Position numbers and translations under genes: made by a program. Under the pieces are notes generated by a model, which did no database searches, was not told the DNA's origin, and saw nothing but the letters and a program-made list of their open reading frames with translations. A DNA stretch of 64,000 nt from JAILZP01 sp037444185 (lineage in GTDB: Bacteria > Bacillota > Desulfotomaculia > Desulfotomaculales > Desulfocucumaceae), in contig JBBIMW010000003.1 of the NCBI GenBank assembly GCA_037444185.1, forward strand, positions 53,500 through 117,499. Direction: 5' to 3'. Shown here piece by piece: positions 17,107 through 25,662 of the stretch. How positions within the stretch are numbered: position 1 is the first letter of the stretch; the number at the start of each line of letters is the position of its first letter.

Positions 17107-17284
17107 GGCGGCCCTCTCTCAGTTCTGACAGCAAATCTTCAGGGCTTATCCGCCGGTCCCCCATCTCACCCCTGACGGACCTGGCCAGTTCCCTGACCAC
17201 AAGTTTTTCCGGAGCAACAATAATGGCCCTTCCTACCTGGCAGATGAAAGTCGACAGTACCGTTGTTGGTGCAGCGCCCCCCAA
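17087..17284 (-). CDS. Putative antitoxin of the PIN module
   Basis: This short protein (up to 65 residues) overlaps the PIN toxin start by 20 bases. Its core, VGRAIIVAPEKLVVRELARS with a charged helical C-terminus (ISPEDLLSELREGRHEYQKD), looks like the small antitoxins that precede PIN ribonucleases. The first ~15 residues look non-native, so translation probably begins inside the frame, but no clear ribosome site decides it. If the PIN gene is dead, this one may be a remnant too. Confidence 0.5.
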   Translation of the reverse strand: MGGAAPTTVLSTFICQVGRAIIVAPEKLVVRELARSVRGEMGDRRISPEDLLSELREGRHEYQKD

Positions 17285-17347
17285 AGCCAGGCGGCGGAAG
17301 GCCCTTTTTCCAGCCCTCCGCCGTCCTTCTCCCCGGAAAATTAGCAG

Positions 17348-17827
17348 TTATCGGTGGTACGGTTCGCCCTTGGCTATTTTGAAAGCCCGGAACAGCTGCT
17401 CCAGCAATATAACCCTAATAAGCTGGTGGGGGAAGGTCATTTTTGAGAAGGAAAGCCGGTGGTGGGACTGCCTCAGCGCCCCGCCGGACAGGCCCAGGGT
17501 GCCGCCGGTGATGAAGACCACCTGGCTTTTGCCCCGCAGGCCCAACCCGGCGATAAAATCCGCAAACTCTTCCGAGGTCATCTGACCGCCCCCCCGGTCC
17601 AGGGCCACCACGTGGGCGCCGGGGGGGATATGCCGGACCAGCCGCCCGGCCTCCTTTTCCCTGATTTTCTCCTCCAAAGCAGGCGGGGCGCCCTCGGGCA
17701 CACTCTCGTCCGGGACCTCCACCACCTTCATCCTGGCGTGGGCCGAAAGCCTTTTGAGATACTCATTTTGAGCCTCCCGAAGGTACTTTTCCCTTAACCG
17801 GCCCACGGACAAAACTGTAATATGCAT
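17348..17827 (-). CDS. rlmH: 23S rRNA (pseudouridine1915-N3)-methyltransferase RlmH
   Basis: The ATG at 17827 gives 159 residues, the exact usual length of RlmH. The protein opens with MHITVLSVGRLREKYLREA, carries the SPOUT-fold segment VVALDRGGGQMTSEEFADFI and the cofactor-knot FITGGTLGLSGGAL, and ends with the family tail QLFRAFKIAKGEPYHR. It methylates N3 of pseudouridine 1915 in helix 69 as part of ribosome maturation. An upstream in-frame start would add 23 unrelated residues. It lies 78 bases after murA. Confidence 0.95.
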   Translation of the reverse strand: MHITVLSVGRLREKYLREAQNEYLKRLSAHARMKVVEVPDESVPEGAPPALEEKIREKEAGRLVRHIPPGAHVVALDRGGGQMTSEEFADFIAGLGLRGKSQVVFITGGTLGLSGGALRQSHHRLSFSKMTFPHQLIRVILLEQLFRAFKIAKGEPYHR

Positions 17828-17894
17828 AAATGGCCCAGCCCCTGAAATAAATTGCACTTCAAAAATATTATTATATAACTTCCTGCAAAGCAAC

Positions 17895-17918
17895 AAACGG
17901 CGCGTTTACGCGCCGTTT
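17895..17918 (-). terminator. Terminator hairpin overlapping the murA stop codon
   Basis: A perfect ten-base stem (17895-17904 with 17909-17918) around a four-base loop contains the murA stop. GTTGCTTTG follows on the minus strand, so the U-tract is weak. Confidence 0.55.
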
Positions 17919-19171
17919 TCCACCGCCTTTATATCCGCTCCCAACTGCCTCAATTTATGTTCGATATTGTGGTAGCCCCTGTAAATATATTTGGTATTGG
18001 TTATCTCGGTGATCCCCCCGGCCATCAGGCCGGCCACCACCAGGGCCGCCCCGGCCCTCAAATCCGTCGCCCTGACCTGGGTCCCGTGGAGCTGGCCGGC
18101 GCCCTCCACTATGGCCAGCCTTCCCTCCACCTTTATCCTGGCCCCCATCCGCTTCAGCTCGTCCACCACCTGGAACCGGTTTTCAAAAATATTTTCGGTG
18201 ATTAGGCTGGTGCCCGGCGCCACGGACAGCAGCGCCATCATCTGGGACTGCATGTCCGTGGGAAAGCCGGGGTAGGGAAGGGTCTTGATGTCTATGGGCC
18301 GCAACTGTTCCCGGACCTCTATCCGCAGGCGGTCCTCCCCCTCCGTGACATGGGCGCCGGCCTCCATGAGCTTGGCCCTTAAAGGCTCCAGATGTCTGAG
18401 AATGATGTTTTCCAGCTCCACGTCCCCTCCGGTGGCGGCCGCCGCCACCATGAAGGTTCCGGCCTCTATGCGGTCGGGTATAACTGCGTAGCGCTGACAA
18501 CCACCCAGGGAGGACATTCCCTCGATGCTGATAATATCCGTGCCCGCGCCCCGCACTTTGGCCCCGAGGCAGTTGAGGAAGTTGGCCAGGTCCACCACCT
18601 CGGGCTCCTTGGCCACATTCTCCAGTATGGTTTTCCCCCTGGCCAGGCAGGCCGCCATCATAATGTTTTCCGTGGCGCCAACGCTGGGAAAATCAAGATA
18701 GATGCGCGTACCCCGCAGCCTCTTGCAGCACGCCCGGATACACCCCTTCTCCAGGGTGATCCTGGCCCCCATGGCGGAGAAGCCCTTGAAATGCAAATCC
18801 ATGGGCCGGATACCGATATTGCAGCCGCCGGGAAGCGGCACCGCGGCCTTCCCAAACCTCGCCAGCAGCGGTCCCAGCAGCAGGTTGGACGCCCTCAGCT
18901 GCTTGGCCAGCTGATAAGACGGCATTGATTTAACGCTCCCCGGCGGAGTGATGGTGACGGTGTCGCCGGCCTGCCACTGCACCTCCGCCCCCAGGGACTG
19001 GATAAGCCTGATCATCACCCTGACATCGTTGATGTCGGGGATATTTTCTATTAAAACCGTGTCACCGGCCATCAAAGCGGCGCTTAATATGGCCAGGGCG
19101 GCATTTTTGGCCCCGCTGACCCTCACCCTGCCCCGGAGAGGCCGTCCCCCCGTTATGACCAATTTGTGCAC
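17906..19171 (-). CDS. murA: UDP-N-acetylglucosamine 1-carboxyvinyltransferase
   Basis: MurA transfers enolpyruvate from PEP to UDP-GlcNAc, the first committed step of peptidoglycan synthesis. The protein has VSGAKNAALAILSAALMAGD, the UDP-sugar contact LRASNLLLGPLLARFG, the catalytic cysteine loop PGGCNIGIRPMDLH, and the repeated-domain segment PYPGFPTDMQSQMMALLSVA. The GTG at 19171 follows GGAGAG and yields 421 residues, the family norm; a longer frame adds 15 unlikely residues. The catalytic cysteine implies fosfomycin sensitivity. It lies upstream of rlmH. Confidence 0.94.
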   Translation of the reverse strand: MHKLVITGGRPLRGRVRVSGAKNAALAILSAALMAGDTVLIENIPDINDVRVMIRLIQSLGAEVQWQAGDTVTITPPGSVKSMPSYQLAKQLRASNLLLGPLLARFGKAAVPLPGGCNIGIRPMDLHFKGFSAMGARITLEKGCIRACCKRLRGTRIYLDFPSVGATENIMMAACLARGKTILENVAKEPEVVDLANFLNCLGAKVRGAGTDIISIEGMSSLGGCQRYAVIPDRIEAGTFMVAAAATGGDVELENIILRHLEPLRAKLMEAGAHVTEGEDRLRIEVREQLRPIDIKTLPYPGFPTDMQSQMMALLSVAPGTSLITENIFENRFQVVDELKRMGARIKVEGRLAIVEGAGQLHGTQVRATDLRAGAALVVAGLMAGGITEITNTKYIYRGYHNIEHKLRQLGADIKAVENGA

Positions 19172-19294
19172 TTTGTTCTCTCCATTTCGTGGTTCCGTAG
19201 TTAAAGCCGCACGCAACCGGCCATAGCAGGGCCGCCCCGGATACAGCGCGGTAACATAGTTCTCTCACTCCCCGGCAAAATCCTGCCTGCATGC

Positions 19295-20170
19295 TTAAAA
19301 TCCCGACCATAATCGCCAATTTCGCTCAAGGGCGGGCAAGTCCACCCCCAGGGCTTCTTTTACGGAGGAATTGATTCCCCTGCCGCCGCCCAAAAGACTC
19401 ACAATTTCCAGCAGTTTCTCCCCGCCGTAAACGGCGTCAATGTACTCCACCACGGAAAGGGATTGCCGGTAAGCCAAGGCCTGATCGGACAACTCGTCGA
19501 ATCCCCTGTCCATCTCGTCAAGGCTGTAATACCCGCCGCCGCTGGCCCCGTCCCTGTCATCAAAGCGAAAGCCGGCCAGGCGGTATTCCTCCAGCTGGGC
19601 CAATCCCTCGGTCAGCCAGCGGGGGCAGTTGCCCCTGGTGGCATAGTCCACAGCCAGGTGGGTCAGTTCGTGGGCCATGGGGCCGGAACTCATAAACACC
19701 TCCCGCACCTCCCGGGGGTCTTCACCGTCAATCCAGGCAGCCGGCGACAGCACCCTGATTACTCCCACCCAGTACACACCCATGGCGCTTTCGCTGGAAG
19801 GCCAGCCGAAGCTGGCGCTAAGGTCCTCCCGGGTGGGGTAAATCACCACAAGGGCCTTGGAGCCTGGCTTCAGCCCGTACTTTTGGGCCACAGGCTGATA
19901 AAACCCCTCGGCCGCCTCCAGCACCATACCGGCGTACCGGCGGTCGCTTTCCCGGAATTTCACCCTGACATGTTTTCCTTCCAGGGAGTGCAGGTGTCCG
20001 GTCCGGAATTCCATATTGGCCCTGGCCGCCTCCCGGTACAACTCATAGGCGTAACCCCTGACCTGCGCCGGCAGCCTTGCCGCCCCCAGCAGCGCCAGGG
20101 CCAGAAAAAAAAGGGCGGTCCGCGACAACAATCCGGCCCAGCCTGTTTTGGTCCCCATCCCTGCAAACAT
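19295..20170 (-). CDS. Secreted or membrane-anchored gluzincin (peptidase MA-like)
   Basis: This 291-residue protein starts with a signal/anchor segment (LLSRTALFFLALALLGAARL). The zinc-protease motif HELTH lies at about residue 168, followed by CPRWLTEGLAQLEEYRLAGF, whose glutamate supplies the third ligand as in peptidase MA-like domains. It should act outside the membrane, but the substrate is unknown. GAGGTAA lies four bases before the ATG. It sits between murA and a TPR protein on the same strand, suggesting a role near the cell wall. Confidence 0.72.
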   Translation of the reverse strand: MFAGMGTKTGWAGLLSRTALFFLALALLGAARLPAQVRGYAYELYREAARANMEFRTGHLHSLEGKHVRVKFRESDRRYAGMVLEAAEGFYQPVAQKYGLKPGSKALVVIYPTREDLSASFGWPSSESAMGVYWVGVIRVLSPAAWIDGEDPREVREVFMSSGPMAHELTHLAVDYATRGNCPRWLTEGLAQLEEYRLAGFRFDDRDGASGGGYYSLDEMDRGFDELSDQALAYRQSLSVVEYIDAVYGGEKLLEIVSLLGGGRGINSSVKEALGVDLPALERNWRLWSGF

Positions 20171-20267
20171 GCTTTACCTCTGTCTGACTGATTGATTGGT
20201 CAAAATATATTATAACGGCGGCGGGTCCTCCCTCCCAGCGGTAATTTATAGTTTTTTCAACATTCTT

Positions 20268-20292
20268 CAGGGCCGGCTTTTCTGCCGGCCCC
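20268..20292. repeat. Strong GC hairpin without U-tract
   Basis: GGGCCGGC and GCCGGCCC arms flank a short T-rich loop. It lies 47 bases downstream of the TPR gene on the minus strand. It lacks a downstream U-run, so it is a weak terminator candidate or an mRNA 3' stabiliser. Confidence 0.4.
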
Positions 20293-20338
20293 ATGTCGGT
20301 GCATTATAAACGCCATATGGGATGGCGGGCTTAAAATT

Positions 20339-20929
20339 CTACTGCTGTTTTTCCGCCAGGGGCCTGAGCGTGTCAATGAGCTTCCTGACGCCTTCCACCT
20401 CCGGGCCTCCCTCCCCGGCCAGCTTGATGTACATTTCAAATTCTTCCACGGCCCTTTTGTATTCCCTCTTTCCCGCCAGGGCATGGCCGTAGTAATAACG
20501 GGCCTCCTTGTCGTTGGGATGGCGGCCGGTGACTTCCTCCAGCATAATAATAGCCCGGTCGTGCTGTCCCAGTGCAATATATCCCCCGGCCAGCCTGCTT
20601 TTCAGGTCATCCCGGCCGGGGGCGAGGGAAACCGCCTTTTCATACGTTTCCACCGCCCTTTGGATATTGCCCTCATTTTGGTAGGCCGCTGCCAATTCCA
20701 GCAGAACATTTATATCATTCGGGCTGGCCTTGGCTTTTTCTTCAAGATCCGCAGCCGTCACCCCGGCCAGTTCCTGGCGGGGAAGATTTTCCGGGACGCT
20801 GTCCCGATCCAGGATCCATACCATGGACGACAGCACCAGCCCCGCCGAAAGCACCACCGCCAAAAACCCGAACAAAATTCTTTGCCAAAGCTTTTTCTGG
20901 CTGCCGTAATACGTTTTTTTATTCTTCAT
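20339..20929 (-). CDS. Membrane-anchored tetratricopeptide-repeat protein
   Basis: This 196-residue protein has a charged N-terminus, one membrane segment (ILFGFLAVVLSAGLVLSSMV) and then three to four TPR units. Examples are NVLLELAAAYQNEGNIQRAV, RLAGGYIALGQHDRAIIMLE and ARYYYGHALAGKREYKRAVE. The repeats face outside and probably scaffold protein contacts. A -10 (TATAAT) with a poor -35 lies ~105 bases upstream. It precedes the gluzincin on the same strand, 168 bases apart with a GC hairpin between. Confidence 0.75.
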   Translation of the reverse strand: MKNKKTYYGSQKKLWQRILFGFLAVVLSAGLVLSSMVWILDRDSVPENLPRQELAGVTAADLEEKAKASPNDINVLLELAAAYQNEGNIQRAVETYEKAVSLAPGRDDLKSRLAGGYIALGQHDRAIIMLEEVTGRHPNDKEARYYYGHALAGKREYKRAVEEFEMYIKLAGEGGPEVEGVRKLIDTLRPLAEKQQ

Positions 20930-21106
20930 GCCAAGCTCCGCCCCCCATTATGTCCAAATCCCGGCCCTAAAAGCGGCTTTTTAAATACTGGACCATTAAT
21001 TTCGGTCAAATCGCGATCAGGGCTTTCCTATGCATTATAATAAACACCACCGGAAAAGTCCACCCATCCTGTCCACAGAACAAAATCGCCCTTCGGGCGG
21101 CTGGAA

Positions 21107-21143
21107 TCCAGAATCCAGGAGTCATAATCCAGAATTTGATGCA
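21107..21143. repeat. Dispersed repeat, family B, copy 1
   Basis: AATCCAGGAGTCA, a variable spacer and AGAATTTGATGCACT. A second copy at 39620-39655 shares both ends (AATCCAGGAGTCA and AGAATTTAATGCGCT) with the same spacing. Confidence 0.5.
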
Positions 21144-21204
21144 CTTCGAGGATCTCTATTTAATTTATCAACAAGACTTGCTAAAACATAATTTCCCAAT
21201 ACAT

Positions 21205-21228
21205 CAAAACAGCCCGCCAAAGGCGGGC
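21205..21228 (-). terminator. Rho-independent terminator of the M23 peptidase gene
   Basis: On the minus strand a GCCCGCC-TTT-GGCGGGC stem-loop is followed by TGTTTTG. It lies 28 bases after the stop codon. Confidence 0.7.
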
Positions 21229-21255
21229 ATGCTTCAAACAATCCACTGTTTTTGA

Positions 21256-22620
21256 CTACAGAAACCTCATCGGGTCCACTCTGCGGCCGCCCACTATCAC
21301 CTCGAAGTGCAGGTGCGGGCCGGTGGCAATGCCGGTATCGCCAACCCTGCCGATAAACTCTCCTCTTTCCACGGCCTGACCGACACTGACATTGATGCTG
21401 GACAGGTGGGCATACCTGGTGACCACCCCGTCGCCGTGGGAAATATCAATGCACTTACCGTACCCGGAATACCACTGGGCCATGATCACCGTGCCGGACT
21501 CAGCCGCCCCCACAGGGCTCCCGTAAGCGGTGCCGATGTCTATCCCGGTATGCATTCCCCCGCCCCGGGGGCCATACCCGGACGATATGTACCCCACCGC
21601 AGGCCAAGCCAGCCGGCCTCCTCCCCGGGAAGCCAGCAGTGTCCGGGTGCCGGTGGCCACCACCTTTGGCTGGGGCTCCTCCAGAACAACCTCGTTTACT
21701 TCCCGGCGCTCGACCTCGGCGCCATTTCTAAGCACCACCTCGTAGGTAACTTCCCTCTTGCCGCTCCTGCCCTGGGCCAATACTCTTCTTTCCCCGGCAA
21801 ACAGCGAGGAGTCCTTCCTTTCCTCCACCGGACTGCCTATTTCCTCCGTGACCACCTTGGTCAGTACGGTTTCAATATTGATCAGATTCTCCACCCTGTC
21901 CAGGTTTATTACGTCGCCCTCCTGCAACCGGCTGGGCCTTAACCCAGGATTGGACGCCATCAGCTTTTCCACGGATACGCCGAGATTGCCGGCGATGTCC
22001 CAAAGGGTGTCCCCGTCCTTTATCTGATAAGTGGCCGTCTTTTTGGTCCCAATCCTGACTATTTCCAAGCCCCGCCCGACATTGACAATCTCTTTCTTAT
22101 CCACCACGGCGTCCACCAGCCTTACGTCTTCCGCGAAGCGGGTAACGCCATCCTGCCCGGCATAGGGCGCCTTCAATTCATCCAACAACTGCTGGGCCTC
22201 TTTTCGGCTGTTCATTGCCAGCAGGGCCTTGCCATTGACTACCAATTCAACTCCCTTGACCCTGGGCATGCAGGCCTCCCTGACGGCCGCCTGCAAATCG
22301 CCGCCGGCCGTCACGCCTTCGGCCACCTTAGCCTTCTTAATGGTCAGCCCCTCCAGCTGGGCGCTGTTTTCGCCCTTGGCCCGGCTTTCGTCAATCAACC
22401 GGCTGATTGTCGCCCTGGCCACGGATGCGTCGGCCGTCACCGCAATCAGCCGGTCTCCCGCGTACACTCCCCATGCCATGTTGGTGGAGTTGACCACCGC
22501 CACCAAAAACATGATGAACAAAGTGTATGCGGCCACCCCCATAATAGCCGCCGGCTCTTTCGGCCGCCTGACAAATTCCATAAAACGGACTAGAATCCGG
22601 TTTGCTCCATCCGTTATCAA
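21256..22620 (-). CDS. LysM-G5-M23 cell-wall endopeptidase
   Basis: This 454-residue exported protein has a membrane segment near residue 35 (AYTLFIMFLVAVVNSTNMAW), a LysM domain around 195-245 (YQIKDGDTLWDIAGNLGVSV), a G5 domain around 255-330, and a C-terminal M23 metallopeptidase with MHTGIDIGTAYGSPV and GPHLHFEVIVGG supplying zinc ligands. Such enzymes cut peptide cross-links in peptidoglycan; related ones act in sporulation or germination. The TTG at 22620 follows GAGGGGG by six bases. It forms a single-gene unit with its own terminator. Confidence 0.88.
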   Translation of the reverse strand: MITDGANRILVRFMEFVRRPKEPAAIMGVAAYTLFIMFLVAVVNSTNMAWGVYAGDRLIAVTADASVARATISRLIDESRAKGENSAQLEGLTIKKAKVAEGVTAGGDLQAAVREACMPRVKGVELVVNGKALLAMNSRKEAQQLLDELKAPYAGQDGVTRFAEDVRLVDAVVDKKEIVNVGRGLEIVRIGTKKTATYQIKDGDTLWDIAGNLGVSVEKLMASNPGLRPSRLQEGDVINLDRVENLINIETVLTKVVTEEIGSPVEERKDSSLFAGERRVLAQGRSGKREVTYEVVLRNGAEVERREVNEVVLEEPQPKVVATGTRTLLASRGGGRLAWPAVGYISSGYGPRGGGMHTGIDIGTAYGSPVGAAESGTVIMAQWYSGYGKCIDISHGDGVVTRYAHLSSINVSVGQAVERGEFIGRVGDTGIATGPHLHFEVIVGGRRVDPMRFL

Positions 22621-22874
22621 TAAATACCCCCTCTCTGTTTTCTGCCTTTATGACATGTATGTTAAAAATAATTGGATAACCAAACAAGTGAATACTGTAT
22701 AATTATATCACAGGGCGCACCCGGCCAAAAACGCCCACTCCGGCAAAATATCGCCGCAATAATTCAATGATCTTTTCATAGCGCCGCCATATCCATTATT
22801 GCACAGACCCGACACCGATTTCAAAAAAGTTGCCGGCAAAAACCCGGGCATGGTGATCGGTGATGATTCCTGCC

Positions 22875-24227
22875 TTATAATTGCAGCTTTTTACATGCGT
22901 AAATATAAAGGGCGCACTCCAGCCTTTTTTTAGTCAGCACGCAGGCGGGACCATGCGGCTTTTCAATGGAGCCGCCGTAAAAATAAGAATTGGCGTGGCA
23001 GCCTCCACTGCAAAGGAACTTGGCCCAGCACCGGCCGCACCCGTCTTTGCGGTACAGGTGGGCGCCCTGGAAAAGACGCGCCAGGTCATAACGCCTAAGA
23101 CCTTCAAAAATGTCCCCCATCAAAAACTCGTCCCTGCCCACGAACTGATGACAGGGATACAAACGGCCCGCCGGGTCGACGGCCAGATACTGATGCCCGG
23201 CGCCGCACCCGCTCATTCGTTTGGGCAGGCAGGGCCCGCCGTCAATGTCTATGTTGAAATGAAAAAAGTTGATTTCCCTGCCCTCCAGCCTCATTTTCAG
23301 AATCAGCCGGGCGAGATCCTCGTACTGGGAAGACAGTTCCCCCAGCATCTCCTCCCTGAGAGAGTAGTGGTCCTCCGGGCCGGCCACCACCGGCTCCAGG
23401 GAAATATTGGCAAAGCCCAGGGCGGCCAAGTGCTCCACATCCCTGCAGAAATCCTGGTTGGCGGCGGTGTATGTGCCCCTGATATAATAGTCCCGGTCTT
23501 CCCTGGAAGACAAAAAAGAGCGGATGTTTTTCAGCGCCAAATCATAGGAGCCCAGGCCGCCGGGAAAGGGGCGCATGGCGTCATGCACCGCCTTTCGCCC
23601 GTCCAGGCTCAACACCACACTGACGCCGTTGTCATTCAAAAAATCCCCAACCTCCCTGTCCAGCAGCACCGCGTTGGTGGTCAAGGTGAACTTTATTTCC
23701 TTTCCCTTTTCCCGGGCCAGTTCCCGGCCAAAGCCAACCACCTGGCGAAGCACGCCAAAGTTCAAAAGTGGTTCTCCCCCGAAGAAATCCACCTCCACCC
23801 GGCGCCTGGGACCGGAGGCTTGGATGAGGAATTCCAGTGCCCCTTTGCCCACCTCCGGGGTCATTATGCCCGGCGGGCCGCCGAATCTGCCCTGCCCCGC
23901 AAAACAATACCGGCACCGCAGGTTGCAGTCGTGGGCCAAGTGCACACAAAGGGCCTTGACCACGCTGTCCCCCGGAGGATCGTAGCTCCCGCCGAGGGGA
24001 TCGGGAGAAAAAAGCATCCTTTTTTCAACCAGTTGTTTTATTTCCTCCATTGCCTCCCGGACTTCCCCTTCCGGGCGCATGCCGGGAAACCCGGCCTCCA
24101 TGTCCTTTTCCGGTGCCGGACAATAGCGATCCAGCAAATCCCACACCAGTCCGTCCACAACGTGCAGGGAGCCGCTGTGCACATCCAGCACCATCCTTGT
24201 TCCGTCAAATATAAATTTGTGTATCAT
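22875..24227 (-). CDS. scfB: SCIFF maturase, SPASM-domain radical SAM enzyme
   Basis: This 450-residue radical SAM enzyme installs thioether cross-links in the SCIFF peptide encoded just upstream. The N-terminal ~85 residues form the precursor-recognition region (VLDVHSGSLHVVDGLVWDLL). AHDCNLRCRYCFAGQG holds the CxxxCxxC cluster site. Cysteine-rich SPASM segments follow near the end (CGAGHQYLAVDPAGRLYPCH; CGRCWAKFLCSGGCHANSYF). GGGGGG lies five bases before the ATG at 24227; an earlier in-frame start is unlikely. The pair is nearly universal in Clostridia, though the peptide's function is unsettled. Confidence 0.92.
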   Translation of the reverse strand: MIHKFIFDGTRMVLDVHSGSLHVVDGLVWDLLDRYCPAPEKDMEAGFPGMRPEGEVREAMEEIKQLVEKRMLFSPDPLGGSYDPPGDSVVKALCVHLAHDCNLRCRYCFAGQGRFGGPPGIMTPEVGKGALEFLIQASGPRRRVEVDFFGGEPLLNFGVLRQVVGFGRELAREKGKEIKFTLTTNAVLLDREVGDFLNDNGVSVVLSLDGRKAVHDAMRPFPGGLGSYDLALKNIRSFLSSREDRDYYIRGTYTAANQDFCRDVEHLAALGFANISLEPVVAGPEDHYSLREEMLGELSSQYEDLARLILKMRLEGREINFFHFNIDIDGGPCLPKRMSGCGAGHQYLAVDPAGRLYPCHQFVGRDEFLMGDIFEGLRRYDLARLFQGAHLYRKDGCGRCWAKFLCSGGCHANSYFYGGSIEKPHGPACVLTKKRLECALYIYACKKLQL

Positions 24228-24282
24228 TTTACCCCCCGCAAGCAAGAAACCCAATCCTTACGGGACCGGGCCTCAAAAATTT

Positions 24283-24441
24283 TTATTTTTCCTCTTTTTT
24301 AAGACAAGTCTGATTTCCAACCGTGCAGGAGGTTTTGCAGGCCGACTGGCATGAGGCCTGGCATTCTCCGCAGCCGCGGCCCTCCAGTGTGGACTTGAGG
24401 CCGGCCTGGCCGGCGTTTACGGTCTTTATGTGCTTATCCAT
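24283..24441 (-). CDS. scfA: SCIFF ranthipeptide precursor
   Basis: This 52-residue peptide is too short for most gene callers. It reads MDKHIKTVNAGQ at the N-terminus and carries six cysteines at positions 24, 27, 31, 35, 39 and 46 inside CGECQASCQSACKTSCTVGN, the invariant core of the 'six cysteines in forty-five residues' family. The ATG follows AAGGGGGG. The radical SAM maturase starts 55 bases downstream on the same strand. The C-terminal KKEEK tail and the GQAGLKSTLEGRG stretch are slightly longer than usual. Confidence 0.95.
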   Translation of the reverse strand: MDKHIKTVNAGQAGLKSTLEGRGCGECQASCQSACKTSCTVGNQTCLKKEEK

Positions 24442-24472
24442 GGAATCCCCCCTTCATCTTCCTACAAACACA

Positions 24473-24501
24473 ATTATACGGAAGGTCATCCCCGGGGGCA
24501 A
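24473..24501 (-). promoter_or_regulatory. Promoter of the SCIFF locus
   Basis: On the minus strand TTGCCC (24496-24501) and TATAAT (24473-24478) are separated by 17 bases, 32 bases before the precursor ATG. Confidence 0.6.
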
Positions 24502-25035
24502 CCGCTTTTACGAAAACTTCACCAGAAGTTTTACCGGCGCCGGAATCCGGAAACGCTCCGAAGCCCAGCAAGGGCTGTTTGATATAATTTATGACAGGAG
24601 CACGGCAAACATAACGCCATTTAAAGCCCTTTGCGGCTATCGCCACATTTTAAGGATTATTGTGTGTTTTCATCCTTTTGGCGCCGCCCGGGGCTGCCCG
24701 GAGGCCTGTCCGGAAGTCCGGCAAAGGTTTTGGACTATTGATAAAATTGAACCAAAACCATTGACTGCCGGGTTTTTTTAATATAGTATATAATAAAAAT
24801 TAACGCATGTTGCCAAAAACATGACAACTGCCGTTATCATGGGCCGAATCAAACAATGATAGGCTGGATGGGTTTGCTAAAATGGCAGAATGTTCAGCCT
24901 TAAATTTTTTTGAATTTGGAAGTCGTTCCTATCATTCCCTTTACCTCTTTTTTGGGGGCCGTCAGGCCCCGTCTTTCTTTCCAAGTGGCGGAACATATTG
25001 CGATCCCCAGCGCCTCCCCGGCACCCGGAAGTTCC
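24502..25035. other. Gene-poor stretch
   Basis: No convincing gene is visible in either strand. A plus-strand TTGACT near 24760 followed by an A/T-rich TATAGTATATAAT could be a promoter. Short hairpins follow it (CATGTT/AACATG and TATCAT/ATGATA near 24810-24860), so a small untranslated RNA is conceivable but unsupported. The stretch ends in a degraded Fic fragment. Confidence 0.4.
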
Positions 25036-25110
25036 CTGTGCCATTGGCCGCGTGATCTCCTTCTGCGTTTCGTACGTCCGCTCGGCAATGAAATTACAAA
25101 AAGGATTTAC
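25036..25110 (-). pseudogene. Fragment of a Fic-family gene
   Basis: On the minus strand this stretch reads NPFCNFIAERTYETQKEITR. It closely matches the C-terminal helix of the intact Fic protein 1.2 kb away (PFCVFIAERVCETQKEIMRL). Nothing else of the gene, including the HPFxxGNGR motif, is found around it. It is a remnant of a second, inverted Fic copy. Confidence 0.6.
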
Positions 25111-25387
25111 GGGGACGCGCCCACAAAGCATTAGCAGAGCGCCTGCTGCGAGCGCCACGGTACGCCCCAGCGAAGAGGCGCCATCTTTCTCCCCTGCGGT
25201 GCCGGGTTCCCGCATCCTCCCTCTGGATGGTTTCGTCCTGTGCCCGGCAGCCCATCCTCAGGTAGGGGTCGTTATGTAGTCGGGAGTTTTGCTTAAAGGG
25301 TCAACATCTGGCTCTCCTGCATCATGATCACCTTAAAGATTTTTCTGTATTCATGTAAGCTAATCCTTTATTATATCAATTATTTCC

Positions 25388-25416
25388 TTGACATTATCCT
25401 GTGGTAGTGCCATACT
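25388..25416 (+). promoter_or_regulatory. Promoter of the HTH-Fic pair
   Basis: TTGACA (25388-25393) and CATACT (25411-25416) are 17 bases apart, about 20 bases before the HTH start codon. Confidence 0.55.
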
Positions 25417-25437
25417 ATATCCCAAGGGGTGATCCTG

Positions 25438-25647
25438 TTGACAAACACACAGAAGATCAAGATGGCGCTTGCGTTCATTGGCAAAAGCGAAGCATGGTTA
25501 GCAAAAGAAATCGGCTCAACGCCACAAGCCTTTAACCAGCGGATGAAAACAGACAAATTCTCAACAGTGGAGCTTGAGGGGATAGCCAAAGCGCTGGGGG
25601 CTGTTTATTCTTCCTTTTTTGAGTTTCCTGACGGAACAAAAATATAA
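25438..25647 (+). CDS. Small XRE/cI-like HTH protein
   Basis: This 69-residue DNA-binding protein is a single helix-turn-helix domain: IKMALAFIGKSEAWLAKEIG, then STPQAFNQRMKTDKFSTVEL and IAKALGAVYSSFFEFPDG. It resembles small phage-type repressors. The TTG at 25438 is favoured because AAGGGGTG lies seven bases before it; the GTG at 25429 lies inside that ribosome site. It ends nine bases before the Fic gene's first ATG and probably regulates or neutralises it, as in HTH-Fic modules. Confidence 0.75.
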   Translation: MTNTQKIKMALAFIGKSEAWLAKEIGSTPQAFNQRMKTDKFSTVELEGIAKALGAVYSSFFEFPDGTKI

Positions 25648-25662
25648 TAAAGGGGCATGGAA

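Noticed and set aside
22881..24302. Long open frame (473 codons) on the plus strand opposite the SCIFF maturase
   Set aside because: Antisense shadow of a GC-rich gene with clear motifs; its own product has no recognisable domain.
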